NCBI GenBank assembly: GCA_003167495.1
Contig: PMSX01000301.1
Span: 1-53,964 of the forward strand
Direction of reading: 5' to 3'
From: Bryobacterales bacterium
GTDB taxonomy: Bacteria; Acidobacteriota; Terriglobia; Bryobacterales; Bryobacteraceae
DNA: 53,964 nucleotides
Part shown: positions 1-9,869 of the stretch, piece after piece
Position numbering within the stretch: position 1 is the first letter of the stretch
Layout: each line of letters begins with the position of its first letter
Position numbers and translations under genes: made by a program
Notes under the pieces: generated by a model
What the model saw: the letters and a program-made list of their open reading frames with translations, nothing else
Told to the model about the DNA's origin: nothing
Database searches by the model: none

Positions 1-1
1 G

Positions 2-139
2 TTTGTGAGAGAGCCCGCGGACGATGAACTGGCTGATTTTCGCAAGCTCGTCAAAGCACGCAGCACTCACGACGCACCAAGTAGATCAGTTGAATCGAGA
101 GAACGATTGGGTGGAGAGACTTGTCATAGCAGCTATTGA
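2..139 (+). CDS. Possible C-terminal tail of a truncated gene (left edge)
   Basis: An open frame enters from the left edge and stops with TGA at 137-139, giving 45 residues that begin FVREPADDELADFRKL. The composition (acidic/basic mix, helix-forming start) resembles real coding sequence, but the tail after about residue 30 is Ser-rich and low quality. No family is recognised. It could equally be chance reading or a decayed end. The rest of the gap up to position 332 shows no convincing gene on either strand. Confidence 0.3.
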   Translation, partial: FVREPADDELADFRKLVKARSTHDAPSRSVESRERLGGETCHSSY

Positions 140-332
140 CAAGACAACGATGAGGAGTTTCGACGCATCTTGTCTTGGGCACTTAAGCTCCTCGCCGTCG
201 TCCAGAAGCATTGCCTGGAAGCACTGGCCTAACGGTTTTCTCAACGCGTGCCTCGTCTGTGAGTTCCCATATCTCGATCCTCGACCAAGCAAAGGTGGGG
301 ACTGCCACAGCGCCCGGACGCCGGCCTGAAGT

Positions 333-2582
333 TCAAAAATTCTCGATCATCCAGGCATTACGTTCGGTCGTCGCTCCCCTGATCGCCAAATATTTACCGT
401 CCGGGGAAGGAATGCCCCAGGCGTATCGCGCGCCTGTGGTCTCCCAAAGCGGTTGGGCCTTGCCTTCAAAATCGACGTGTAGAAGGGTGGCCCCGATCGG
501 TCCGGAAGGCGACGCCATCAAACCCGGATGCGACACAAACAGAGTTTTGTCGTCGGCCGCCCAATCTACCGTGAACGGATTCGGCCATCCATTCACGAGA
601 ATTTTCGTTTTTATTTGCCCCGTAAGCGATCGCACCTCAATTCCGCCCGGGTGACTGTCGCGAATCATCGCAACCTGCGCGCCGTCGCTCGACAATCTCC
701 AATTCAAAGTACTCCGAACAACTCGGAACGCTTCATGGCGTGCGCCCGATAATGGATCAACGGTTGAGAAAATGTCTTCGTCGCCACGCGACTCGCACAT
801 CACGCACGACGCGCCAGCCCGGCGAGGACAATCGAAGTTAGCTACCGAGACGCTTTCCAAGAGCACCTGAGCCTGGCCCCCGGCTAACGGCATGCGCATC
901 ATCCGGTAATCGCGCCGCCCCTTCAAAAGAAGGTCATAAATCAGCCATTTGCCATCAGGGCTAACGCGCGCCAATCCAGGGTTCCCCGGACCGTTAACGA
1001 TCATTTCCGGTACATCCTCATCGAGCGCTTGTTTGTATATCGCGAAAGCGCCCGTCCGATCCGACCTGAAAACGACCGCCTTACTGTCAGACGTCCACCC
1101 GTAAGGCGTGTTGTAACGCTGATCGGGCGTTAAGTGCCTTGGGTTCCCAAGCTTGCCTCCCTCCAGACGCCCCACATAGACGTACGACTGGTCGCTACTA
1201 CTCTCCACCACAAGCCTCGTTCCATCTGCGGTGACACTAAGCCCTTCCATATGGAACCCAGCCAAATTGGTGATTTTTCGTGGCTCGCTGTTGAGCTTTC
1301 TTCCCTTTGCATCCACCTCCACGGCCCACAGGTTAAAGTCCCGTAGGTTGGGCGGCGACTCACGGACCGCATAGATGATGCGTCCGTTTCTCAGCCACAA
1401 GAAATCCTGCGGAAATGTGTGATCGATGGAAACACCTGCATAGTGCAGTTGGGAGACGATAACCGACGCAGATCCTCCCTTCAGATCGCAAGTCTCGATG
1501 CTGTAGTCCACCAAACTCCCGTTGCCCAAATGGAACTTCTGGTAGGCGATGCGCGTTCCATCCGGTGACCATCGGACGGAACCGAAATACGTCAGGTTGT
1601 CGCCAGTCACTATTCTTCTCGCGTTCTCTCCATCAAACGCCATCATCCAAATCTCGCTGTTGCGCATCAGGCGTCTGTTGATGGCGTTTTCTTCCCCGCT
1701 CATCTGGCTGTTAGCAACGAAAGCGATGAGCGACCCGTCCGGCGAGACCGACTGCACGAACGCGTTATCTCGAAGCACGTTAGCCGAGCCGCCAATGACG
1801 GACACGCTCCAACCCGTGGCGCCTTGGGCCGTGATCGAAGTGGCCAGAATACGCGTCCCGTCTGGCGACCACGCTGCCGGGAACCACTCCTCACCGCGGT
1901 TCAATGCTCGAGGCCTTGGCAGCAAATGCGATTCTCCACTCCGGATGATGCGGACTTGAATTCCAGCCTGGTCACCGTAGGCGAGGTATTGGCCATCTGG
2001 AGAAATCACAGCATGCAAAATCGGGTTTTCGCCTGTATTGGTAGTAAGTTGCTGTACTCGCAGCTCGATTGGCCTGGCCGATCTCTCCATCGCCCACCAG
2101 ATCGCAAGGCTGGCAATCAGCAGACCGCACGCCGTCCCTCCCGCCGCGATCGCGATTGCCCGCGATCCGCGTTTCGCAACCGACACGGGGTATTCGGAAG
2201 GGGCTCGGCTTACCTCGGGTACGGGAAGCTCTGGACCGTTCTCCCCCCAAACCGAACCGATGAAGCGGTAACCCCGGCCCGGCACGGTTTGGATATACCG
2301 TGGGTTTTCGGCTGAATCACGTAGCGCCCGCCGCACCTTGTTCACGGCCGAGTTCAGCCCGCGCTCGAAATCGACAAACGTTCCGTCGTTCCAAAGTTCG
2401 CGATGCAGTTGCTCCCGCGTCACCACCTCGCCCCGCGCTACAATCAGCAAAGCTAGCAACCGGAATGCCTGCGGTGGCAGCTGAACGCGAATTCCGTTTC
2501 TGGTCAGTTCCCCGCCAGCCGCCGTCAGCTCAAACGGTCCGAACCTGACGCGGGACGACGGCGGTGGTGGCGCAGCGGCCAT
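333..2582 (-). CDS. Winged-helix (OmpR/CadC-type) DNA-binding, single-TM, PD40 beta-propeller protein
   Basis: A 749-residue predicted inner-membrane one-component regulator. Residues about 10-110 form a trans_reg_C winged helix (start VRFGPFEL, recognition region DFERGLNSAVNKVRRAL, end VPGRGYRFIG). A hydrophobic segment follows near residues 142-165 (AIAIAAGGTACGLLIASLA). The rest is a TolB/WD40-like propeller with at least eight PD40 signatures of the form SPDG(T/K/S)xxxxY/F, such as SPDGTRIAY and SPDGKWLIY. The architecture is common in Acidobacteria; the ligands are unknown. The start at 2582 is preferred over a GTG at 2624. A TATAAT box at 2608-2613 and a GGGAGGG ribosome site at 2594-2600 (11 nt spacing) both lie upstream of 2582, and homologous domains begin soon after it. 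Confidence 0.85.
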   Translation of the reverse strand: MAAAPPPPSSRVRFGPFELTAAGGELTRNGIRVQLPPQAFRLLALLIVARGEVVTREQLHRELWNDGTFVDFERGLNSAVNKVRRALRDSAENPRYIQTVPGRGYRFIGSVWGENGPELPVPEVSRAPSEYPVSVAKRGSRAIAIAAGGTACGLLIASLAIWWAMERSARPIELRVQQLTTNTGENPILHAVISPDGQYLAYGDQAGIQVRIIRSGESHLLPRPRALNRGEEWFPAAWSPDGTRILATSITAQGATGWSVSVIGGSANVLRDNAFVQSVSPDGSLIAFVANSQMSGEENAINRRLMRNSEIWMMAFDGENARRIVTGDNLTYFGSVRWSPDGTRIAYQKFHLGNGSLVDYSIETCDLKGGSASVIVSQLHYAGVSIDHTFPQDFLWLRNGRIIYAVRESPPNLRDFNLWAVEVDAKGRKLNSEPRKITNLAGFHMEGLSVTADGTRLVVESSSDQSYVYVGRLEGGKLGNPRHLTPDQRYNTPYGWTSDSKAVVFRSDRTGAFAIYKQALDEDVPEMIVNGPGNPGLARVSPDGKWLIYDLLLKGRRDYRMMRMPLAGGQAQVLLESVSVANFDCPRRAGASCVMCESRGDEDIFSTVDPLSGARHEAFRVVRSTLNWRLSSDGAQVAMIRDSHPGGIEVRSLTGQIKTKILVNGWPNPFTVDWAADDKTLFVSHPGLMASPSGPIGATLLHVDFEGKAQPLWETTGARYAWGIPSPDGKYLAIRGATTERNAWMIENF

Positions 2583-2607
2583 TGGAATGCAATCCCTCCC
2601 GAACGAG

Positions 2608-2613
2608 ATTATA
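2608..2613 (-). promoter_or_regulatory. Putative -10 box of the winged-helix/PD40 gene
   Basis: On the minus strand positions 2613-2608 read TATAAT, a perfect -10 consensus. Transcription would begin near 2600, just ahead of the GGGAGGG ribosome site and about 20 nt before the ATG at 2582. No good -35 is visible at 16-18 nt spacing, so activation or another sigma factor may be needed. This is inference from the motif only. Confidence 0.4.
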
Positions 2614-2767
2614 GAACACCCCACAAGCCGAAAGTTCTCGTCTCAGGCCTGGCCATATCGACGCATAAATCCGGCATTCCCAGCGTGTTACGCGGTGATG
2701 CTAAAGAAAGATCAAAATCACATCGCAGCCATAGACTCCCGCACCGTTTCCAGCTACCATCGGCGGC

Positions 2768-3442
2768 ATGAGTTGGAGGTTTTCGCAGATTGTCACAGTC
2801 GGCCTGTTGAGTTCGCTCCTGCTTTCGGGCGCATCGTTCTCGCTCGTCGGGAGCCTTAATCCCTCCGATCCTAACGATGTTTTGCTGGTCGGCGTCACGC
2901 TCTCGAAAACAACCGATTTATCCCTCCAAAGCTATGGCTACGGTGGCACTTCGGCCGCTCCCGGCGGCGTGAATGCCGCCGGTCACGTCATTCCAGCCGG
3001 CGGTTTCGATCCCTACCTGTCGATCTTTCTCGGCGAAGGGGCGGCCGCCACCTTCCTCACCTCTAACGATGACGGCCCATGTCCCCCCGCCGCTTTCGCT
3101 CCGGCCTGTCGCGATCCTGGCATAACCATCTCCAGCTTGGCCGCCGGTTCCTACACGCTCGCCTTAAGCGTGTTCGACAATTTCTCGTTCGCCGAAAACT
3201 TCGGCACCGGCACGCTGGGCGACGGCTTTATCGGCTTAGGCGATTACTATAACGCCGATAGCGCTTCGGAGCGGTCCCCTAATTACGCCCTCGATATAAC
3301 CGGCAAAGGCATCAAAATCGACTCGGTCAGTCAAAGCGACCCGGCACTGCCAGAGCCCGCAACCCCGCTATTGGCCGCAGTGGCAACGCTGTTCTTATTC
3401 GCACGCAGAACCAGAATTCATTTTCAAAGGAGATCCTCGTGA
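2768..3442 (+). CDS. Exported PEP-CTERM-type protein (DVUA0089-like)
   Basis: A 224-residue protein with an N-terminal signal peptide (about residues 1-26, LLSSLLLSGASFSLVGS). The beta-rich Gly/Asp-containing body has the pattern FDPYLSIFLG and DPGITISSLAAGSYTLALS seen in DVUA0089-family secreted proteins. The C-terminal sorting signal has the PEP-CTERM order: PEPATP, a hydrophobic stretch (LLAAVATLFLFA) and an Arg cluster (RRTR). Such proteins are processed by an exosortase at the cell envelope; no exosortase gene lies in this window. It is followed by a GTGA stop/start overlap with the next gene, so the two are probably co-translated. The cargo function is unknown. Confidence 0.75.
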   Translation: MSWRFSQIVTVGLLSSLLLSGASFSLVGSLNPSDPNDVLLVGVTLSKTTDLSLQSYGYGGTSAAPGGVNAAGHVIPAGGFDPYLSIFLGEGAAATFLTSNDDGPCPPAAFAPACRDPGITISSLAAGSYTLALSVFDNFSFAENFGTGTLGDGFIGLGDYYNADSASERSPNYALDITGKGIKIDSVSQSDPALPEPATPLLAAVATLFLFARRTRIHFQRRSS

Positions 3443-3945
3443 ATCGTTCGAAAACTTATATTGCAATCGCAGCCGCTTTTGCTGCGCTGGCGGCATTGGC
3501 ACACTTCACCGCGAAACCCCTTTTGGCCCAGGTAAAGGCTGCGTTGATCCAGAATGTAGACGAACCTGGTCGAAACCCATTTAGCGAAGAATTCGACTTA
3601 AGTCCGACCTTGCCTGGTTGTACATTGGATTATTGTGACTTGCCGGGAACCCTCGTCGTGCCCGCAGGGAAGCGTCTGGTGATCACGAATATCACTGGAC
3701 AGGCGGTTACTTCTAACGGGCTAGGCGCGAACGTTGAACTCATCACCCGTCCGAGCGGCGCGACCTTGTGGCTTCCGGCCACAATTGCGTTCCAGGGAGG
3801 AAGCACTTACGTCATTAACCTCAATCTTCAACTTCAGTCCTACTATGAGGCTGGCCAGAAAATCGAGCTTTTCCTATCCACCAGTGGAACGTTTGTTGAC
3901 GTAGGCACCAGCGTCACGGTTTCAGGCTACTACGTGAACCTTTAG
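3439..3945 (+). CDS. Small exported hypothetical protein
   Basis: A 168-residue protein starting at GTG, overlapping the previous stop by 4 nt, with a strong AAAGGAGA ribosome site at 3426-3433 that fixes the start. Residues 5-30 form a signal peptide or anchor (IAIAAAFAALAALAHF, then KPLLAQ). The mature part is predicted to be mostly beta strand, contains two Cys (LPGCTLDYCDLPG) that could form a disulfide, and ends in a strand-rich segment (VTVSGYYVNL). No named family is recognised. Coupling to the PEP-CTERM gene suggests a joint role outside the cytoplasm. Confidence 0.65.
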   Translation: MNRSKTYIAIAAAFAALAALAHFTAKPLLAQVKAALIQNVDEPGRNPFSEEFDLSPTLPGCTLDYCDLPGTLVVPAGKRLVITNITGQAVTSNGLGANVELITRPSGATLWLPATIAFQGGSTYVINLNLQLQSYYEAGQKIELFLSTSGTFVDVGTSVTVSGYYVNL

Positions 3946-4136
3946 CCCTTTAGGGATAAACGATTGCCGTATTTCGAGTCCGATTCAATTCAACAACACA
4001 CAGAGACCCAGGCACCGGCTGCTCGGACGCTCTATTCGAGAATTGGTTCAACCCGACCATTCCATACGGCCTGCGGAACTTGTGCGATGAATCGTCGTGG
4101 CGGCTATTCACCCGATTTGCGCCCGCCCTCGCAATC

Positions 4137-4186
4137 AGGTATCCTTGAAGTAGGTAAATCTACACAGTTCAGGTACAAATCAGGTA
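4137..4186 (+). repeat. Four AGGTA motifs ahead of rpsT
   Basis: The motif AGGTA occurs at 4137, 4152, 4171 and 4182 in the 52 bases before the S20 start codon, with spacings of 15, 19 and 11. The last copy is the only candidate ribosome site. The rest of the 3946-4187 gap shows no gene. The cluster could be part of an S20 autoregulatory leader or chance. Confidence 0.3.
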
Positions 4187-4187
4187 A

Positions 4188-4460
4188 ATGGCAAATACAG
4201 TCTCCTCGTTGAAGCGCGTCCGCGTCGCAGAACGCCGCACCGCTATCAACCGTCTCCGCAAGACCCGGCTCCGACACCAGATCCGCACTATGCGCCGTCT
4301 GTTGGAAAAGAAAGACGCCCCCGGTGCAACCCAAGTCATTCCCGCCACGTTTTCACTCGTTGATCGCGCGGCCAAATGGGGCATTATCAAGAAAAACACC
4401 GCAGCCCGCTACAAGAGCCGCCTAACGCTGCGCTTGCGCGCTATCAGCACGGCCAAGTAA
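4188..4460 (+). CDS. rpsT: 30S ribosomal protein S20
   Basis: A 90-residue, very basic, helical protein that matches bacterial S20: start MANTVSSLKRVRVAERR, middle NRLRKTRLRHQIRTM, and end KKNTAARYKSRLTLRL. S20 is a primary 16S rRNA-binding protein of the small subunit. Length and charge are as usual. It is a single-gene unit between the exported-protein pair and ggt. The only ribosome site is an AGGT at 4182-4185 very close to the ATG, which is odd for a highly expressed gene. A run of four AGGTA motifs precedes it. Confidence 0.95.
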   Translation: MANTVSSLKRVRVAERRTAINRLRKTRLRHQIRTMRRLLEKKDAPGATQVIPATFSLVDRAAKWGIIKKNTAARYKSRLTLRLRAISTAK

Positions 4461-4463
4461 GTT

Positions 4464-4491
4464 CCGCGACCCGGGCCGCAAAAGGGCGCGG
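4464..4491 (+). terminator. Hairpin after rpsT
   Basis: Arms CCGCG (4464-4468) and CGCGG (4487-4491), continued by CCC (4470-4472) and GGG (4484-4486) with a single bulged A at 4469, give an 8-bp GC-rich stem with an 11-nt loop. It begins 3 nt after the S20 stop codon. No T-run follows, so it may be a weak terminator or an RNA-stabilising 3' hairpin. Confidence 0.4.
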
Positions 4492-4520
4492 ATGTCCCGA
4501 AAGCTGTTAGACTGACATTC

Positions 4521-6215
4521 ATGCGTTCTCTTCGGCTTACCAGAGCACTCGTGTGTTCGCTGTCTCTTGTCGCTGTTTCCGCTAAGGATCCCGTGCGCGC
4601 ACAGCACGGCATGGTGGTCGCCCAGGAACCGTTCGCCTCGGACGTTGGCTTGCAGATTCTCAAGAACGGCGGCAATGCTGTCGACGCCGCCGTCGCCGTA
4701 GGCTTTGCCTTGGCCGTCACTCATTCCTCAGCCGGCAATATTGGCGGCGGCGGCTTCATGCTCATCCGCTTGGCTAACGGCAAGACCACCTTCCTCGATT
4801 TCCGCGAATCCGCCCCGCAAAAAGCCAGCCGGAACATGTATCTCGACGCAAAAGGCGATCCCACTAAAGAGAGCATCTTCGGTTGGCGATCCTCCGGCGT
4901 GCCTGGCTCCGTCGCAGGCTTCGCCCTCGCTCACAAGAAATTCGGCAGCCAAAAATGGCAGCAACTGGTCGAACCGGCCGTCAAGCTTGCGGCCGAAGGC
5001 TACGTCGTCAGTCCCACCTTGGCTCACGCGCTCGCTGGCGAAAACACCTCACTTACCACCGATCCCGAATCCAAGCGCATCTTCCTGCGCGATGGCAACC
5101 CTTATAAGGCGGGCGAAACCTTCAAGCAGCCCGAACTCGCCGAAACTCTGCAACGCATCGCTCAACTCGGCGCCAAAGGTTTTTACGAAGGCCCTACCGC
5201 CAAGCAACTTGCCGCTGAAATGCAAGCGCACGGCGGCCTGATCACCGAAGCCGATCTCAAAGCTTATAAAGTGATGGAACGCGTTCCCCTCGAAGGCGAT
5301 TACAAAGACTTTCACATCATCACCTCTCCTCCTCCCAGCGCCGGCGGCGTCGGTCTTTTGCAAATGTTGGGCATGCTCAACGGTACCGGCTACGAAACCG
5401 ATGGCGCCGATTCCGCCAAAGCCGTCCACTATGAAGCCGAAGCCATGCGCCGCTTCTACGCCGACCGCAGCGAATATCTTGGCGACCCCGCGTTCTACAA
5501 CGTGCCTGTGAAAGCGCTCCTCGATAACGCCTACGTCGAATGGCGGCGGAAGACCATCGATCCAAATCACGCCACGCCCAGCGATATGATCGCGCCCGGT
5601 CTCCCCAGAGCGCAGGCTGCCCACGTCTCGCAATTTGAAAATAGCGAAACCACGCATTACAACGTGGTTGACGATAAAGGCAACGCCGTGGCTGTCACGT
5701 ATACGCTGAACAATTCCTACGGCAACGGCATCACTGTTCCGAAGCTCGGCTTTCTTTTGAATGATGAGATGGACGATTTCGCCGCCAAGCCCGGCGTACC
5801 CAATATGTTCGGAGTCATCGGGGGCGATGCCAACGCCATCGAGCCCGGCAAGCGCCCGCTCTCTTCCATGACGCCCACCATTATCACCAGGGGCGGTAAA
5901 CTCTTTATGTTGGCCGGCGCGCCCGGCGGTTCACGCATCACCACTGGTGTTATGCAAGTAATTCTCGACGTCCTCGACTTTCACTTGAACCCGCAGGATG
6001 CCGTGGATCTGCCGAGATTCCACGAGCAATGGAAGCCCGATGTGCTGTACTTACAGAACGGTTTCCCGCCGCAGGCTGCGGAGCAATTGCGCGCCATGGG
6101 TTATGAGATCAAACCAGTAGGCGGCGTGGCAAGGGTAGAGGCTATTGTTGTTAACAACGGCGCTCTTGAAGGCGGCACCGAATCGCGCCTGGATGGAAAG
6201 GTCGCTGGCTATTGA
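4521..6215 (+). CDS. ggt: Gamma-glutamyltransferase, exported
   Basis: A 564-residue Ntn-hydrolase that transfers or hydrolyses the gamma-glutamyl group of glutathione and related peptides, probably in the periplasm. An N-terminal signal peptide is present (SLRLTRALVCSLSLVAVSA). The typical start of the mature protein (HGMVVAQEPFASDVGLQIL, GGNAVDAAVAVGFAL) and the large-subunit motif GGGGFMLIRL are seen. The autoprocessing site is ETTHYNVVD, where Thr378 should become the N-terminal nucleophile of the small subunit. The substrate loop PLSSMTPT and the GGSRI motif (APGGSRITTGVMQ) are also present. Length is normal. The next gene is 122 nt downstream, past an inverted repeat. Confidence 0.95.
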   Translation: MRSLRLTRALVCSLSLVAVSAKDPVRAQHGMVVAQEPFASDVGLQILKNGGNAVDAAVAVGFALAVTHSSAGNIGGGGFMLIRLANGKTTFLDFRESAPQKASRNMYLDAKGDPTKESIFGWRSSGVPGSVAGFALAHKKFGSQKWQQLVEPAVKLAAEGYVVSPTLAHALAGENTSLTTDPESKRIFLRDGNPYKAGETFKQPELAETLQRIAQLGAKGFYEGPTAKQLAAEMQAHGGLITEADLKAYKVMERVPLEGDYKDFHIITSPPPSAGGVGLLQMLGMLNGTGYETDGADSAKAVHYEAEAMRRFYADRSEYLGDPAFYNVPVKALLDNAYVEWRRKTIDPNHATPSDMIAPGLPRAQAAHVSQFENSETTHYNVVDDKGNAVAVTYTLNNSYGNGITVPKLGFLLNDEMDDFAAKPGVPNMFGVIGGDANAIEPGKRPLSSMTPTIITRGGKLFMLAGAPGGSRITTGVMQVILDVLDFHLNPQDAVDLPRFHEQWKPDVLYLQNGFPPQAAEQLRAMGYEIKPVGGVARVEAIVVNNGALEGGTESRLDGKVAGY

Positions 6216-6231
6216 AGCACCGTCGCGGTTG

Positions 6232-6312
6232 GCGAAAAAAGGAAGACACTCCGGGCTCCCGGATGCCTATGCCTTCCAAACCGGCGTTGCAGGCGTGTCC
6301 CTTTTTCTTCGC
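6232..6312. repeat. Imperfect inverted repeat between ggt and the isomerase gene
   Basis: The left arm at 6232-6249 (GCGAAAAAAGGAAGACAC) is nearly the reverse complement of the right arm at 6295-6312 (GTGTCCCTTTTTCTTCGC). The matching ends are GCGAA and ACAC with an A-rich middle. Inside lies a small perfect hairpin, CCGGG-CT-CCCGG, at 6251-6262. The right arm ends in a T-rich run, so on the plus strand it could act as a terminator for ggt. It could also be the remnant of a small mobile element. Confidence 0.45.
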
Positions 6313-6337
6313 TGTCCCCATTAGAAACTAACACCAA

Positions 6338-7166
6338 ATGCAGAAGCTGCTTTCAACACATCTCTTCATCGGCCAGCGCCTTACCACGGCCGGGCTCGAA
6401 CGCATCCGCAACGCCGGCTTCGATGGCATCGAAATTTACTGCGCCCGCCAGCACGTCGATTACCATGACTCCGCCCAGATTGCCGAACTCGGCCATTGGT
6501 TTCGCGATTCAACACTCAGGCTCCATTCGATACACTCGCCCATCCACAACGACGACGTGTGGGGACGCAGCGGACCGCACGCTGTCCTCGATATCACTGA
6601 AAGCCAGAAGGCGAAACGCATCGCCATTGTCGACGAAATCAAGCGCGCCCTTGAAATCGCGGAAAGTGTACCGTTTCGATATCTGATTCAGCACTTGGGC
6701 GTGGTCGGCCAGGATTTCGACGAACGCCGCTTCGATTCCGCTTTCTCCTCGCTTGATGAAATCCGCGTTTTTGCCGGCCAGCGCGGCGTCGAAGTATTGC
6801 TGGAAAATATTCCGAACGCAATGTCGTCCGCCGAAAAGCTGAATGAGTTTCTCACCGCCACGCACCTCAACTTGAATTACTGTTTCGATATCGGTCACGC
6901 GCACATGATGAAAGGCGTCGCCGCCGAATTCGAGCTCATGAAAGAGCGCATTCGTTCCACGCACATCCACGATAACGACGGAGAGACCGATTCGCACCTC
7001 TTTCCCGGCCAGGGGACCATCGATTGGAAGCACGCCATGGGCTTGCTGCGTTCGCGCGCGGATCAATATCCTCTCCTCCTCGAACTGAAGCCCGTCGCAG
7101 CCGTCGAGCATCCGGCCGAAGACGCCAAACGCACCGCCGACGATTTAGATAAATTTGAAAGCTATT

Positions 7167-7180
<14 letters not shown>
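6338..7180 (+). CDS. Sugar phosphate isomerase/epimerase-like TIM-barrel protein
   Basis: A 280-residue protein of the xylose-isomerase-like/AP-endonuclease-2 TIM-barrel superfamily, a divalent-metal cytoplasmic fold. Signatures in order: N-terminal GLERIRNAGFDGIEIY, the metal-site regions HSIHSP and LIQHLG, Glu in VLLENIPN, Asp/His in CFDIGHAHM, His in STHIHDNDG, and Glu in LLLELKP. These match the usual metal-binding His, Glu and Asp positions. The substrate cannot be read from sequence; endonuclease IV activity is unlikely given the divergent core. Its 3' end overlaps the asnS start by 14 nt, which implies co-transcription. Confidence 0.85.
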
Positions 7181-8486
<1,306 letters not shown>

Positions 8487-8503
8487 CAACTCCGAGTGAC
8501 TTC

Positions 8504-9421
8504 ATGACGCGTTCCTCACAAATCGCCATTTTGGGCGCGCCGCTCGACTTCGGCGCAGGCCGGCGCGGTGTCGACATGGGGCCTTCTGCCCTGCGCCTCG
8601 CTGGACTGAACGCCAAACTCCAATCCATCGGCTATCAGGTTCGCGATCTGGGCAATGTGCCTGTCGCGCAACAGGAGACGATCGACGAAGGCTCGCCCGT
8701 CGCCAAATATCTTTCGCCTATCGCTCAATGCTGCGCCGAACTCGCTACCACTGTGAGCGATGTTGTCGAAAAGAGTCAGTTTCCCCTCGTGCTTGGCGGT
8801 GACCATTCCGTCGCGGCCGGCACCATCGCCGGCGTCTCGAACGCCTTCCGCAAGCGCAACGAGAAAATCGGCGTCATTTGGATCGACGCCCACGCCGACA
8901 TGAACACGCCTGAAATCAGCCCGAGCGGCAATGTGCATGGCATGCCGCTAGCAAGCTGCCTTGGCCGCGGTCCGCGCGAACTCACGGATATTTTCGGTTA
9001 TGCTCCGAAAATGGCTGGCCGCAACACCGTACTCATCGGTCTGCGCGATGTGGACGAGCGTGAGCGCGCTGTTGTCCGTGAATTGGGAGTCGTCGCTTTC
9101 ACCATGCGCGACATCGACGAACTCGGTCTTCGTAGAATCATGGAGCAAGCCATCGCCGCCGCATCCGACGGCACCGCCGGATTCCACCTCTCACTTGATA
9201 TGGATGCCGTTGACCCTGACGAAGCGCCCGGTGTCGGCACGCCCGTGCGCGGCGGAATGAGTTATCGGGAAGCCCATCTCTCTATGGAAATGATTTGCGA
9301 TTCCGGCCGCATGGTCTCGATGGAAATTGTGGAGGTAAATCCTGTCCTGGACTCGGCGAACCGCACCGCATTGCTCGGCGTGGAACTCGTCATGTCGGCT
9401 ATGGGGAAGAAGATTCTGTGA
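8504..9421 (+). CDS. rocF: Arginase (ureohydrolase family)
   Basis: A 305-residue ureohydrolase predicted to split arginine into ornithine and urea with a binuclear Mn centre. The metal-binding motifs are intact: GGDHSVAAG, DAHADMNTP and the Asp pair in SLDMDAVDP. The arginase-type substrate loop SGNVHGMPLA and the C-terminal EIVEVNPVLD are also present, favouring arginase over agmatinase. Length is that of bacterial RocF/arginase. The start at 8504 lies 17 nt after asnS. The stop overlaps the next start (GTGA), so the small membrane protein is likely co-expressed. Confidence 0.93.
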   Translation: MTRSSQIAILGAPLDFGAGRRGVDMGPSALRLAGLNAKLQSIGYQVRDLGNVPVAQQETIDEGSPVAKYLSPIAQCCAELATTVSDVVEKSQFPLVLGGDHSVAAGTIAGVSNAFRKRNEKIGVIWIDAHADMNTPEISPSGNVHGMPLASCLGRGPRELTDIFGYAPKMAGRNTVLIGLRDVDERERAVVRELGVVAFTMRDIDELGLRRIMEQAIAAASDGTAGFHLSLDMDAVDPDEAPGVGTPVRGGMSYREAHLSMEMICDSGRMVSMEIVEVNPVLDSANRTALLGVELVMSAMGKKIL

Positions 9422-9819
9422 GCTTCATTAACGGGCTTTTGAAGTTTTATGCGTACATATTTCACTTCGCGCTTAGTACGTTTTTCATCGGTATCGCGGT
9501 TCTTGCCAGCACCGGCCATCAAGCCTTGCATCTGGAAATGCTGCCGTTTAACCAGGAAAACCTCATCTCGCGCGTAAGCACGTTGAGCCTGGCCGGCTTC
9601 ATCTGCATCTTCCTCGCACTCGTCCGGATCTTTGAGTTTGTCTTTCCGTTATGGAGCTTAAGCGTCATAGTCCTTCTGGTCTGGGGATTTTTCTTCACTA
9701 CGTATACATTCAAAGGACTCGCCGGACTCGAGTGGGCGCTGCTCCTAATTGTAGCCGCCATCTTTGCGCTCTACGGCTCGATTATGGTCCTTATGCCAAA
9801 ACGCCGCGACCGCTGGTAA
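9418..9819 (+). CDS. Small four-helix membrane protein
   Basis: A 133-residue protein starting at GTG 9418, which shares GTGA with the arginase stop. A GGGGAAGAAG ribosome site at 9402-9411 supports this start over upstream in-frame codons inside the arginase gene. There are four likely membrane helices: YAYIFHFALSTFFIGIAVLA, LAGFICIFLALVRIFEFVF, WSLSVIVLLVWGFFFT and WALLLIVAAIFALYGSIMV. The end is basic (PKRRDRW). No family is recognised and no catalytic residues are visible. Coupling to arginase is suggestive only. Confidence 0.7.
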   Translation: MSFINGLLKFYAYIFHFALSTFFIGIAVLASTGHQALHLEMLPFNQENLISRVSTLSLAGFICIFLALVRIFEFVFPLWSLSVIVLLVWGFFFTTYTFKGLAGLEWALLLIVAAIFALYGSIMVLMPKRRDRW

Positions 9820-9869
9820 CCTCAGGTGCAACCTTACGTTCGCGGTAACATTTCGATAAGACCTGCCAC

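Noticed and set aside
24..329. Plus-strand frame of 101 residues at the left edge
   Set aside because: No ribosome site, no recognisable motif and a Ser-rich, low-complexity peptide; the competing frame 2-139 looks more like coding sequence.
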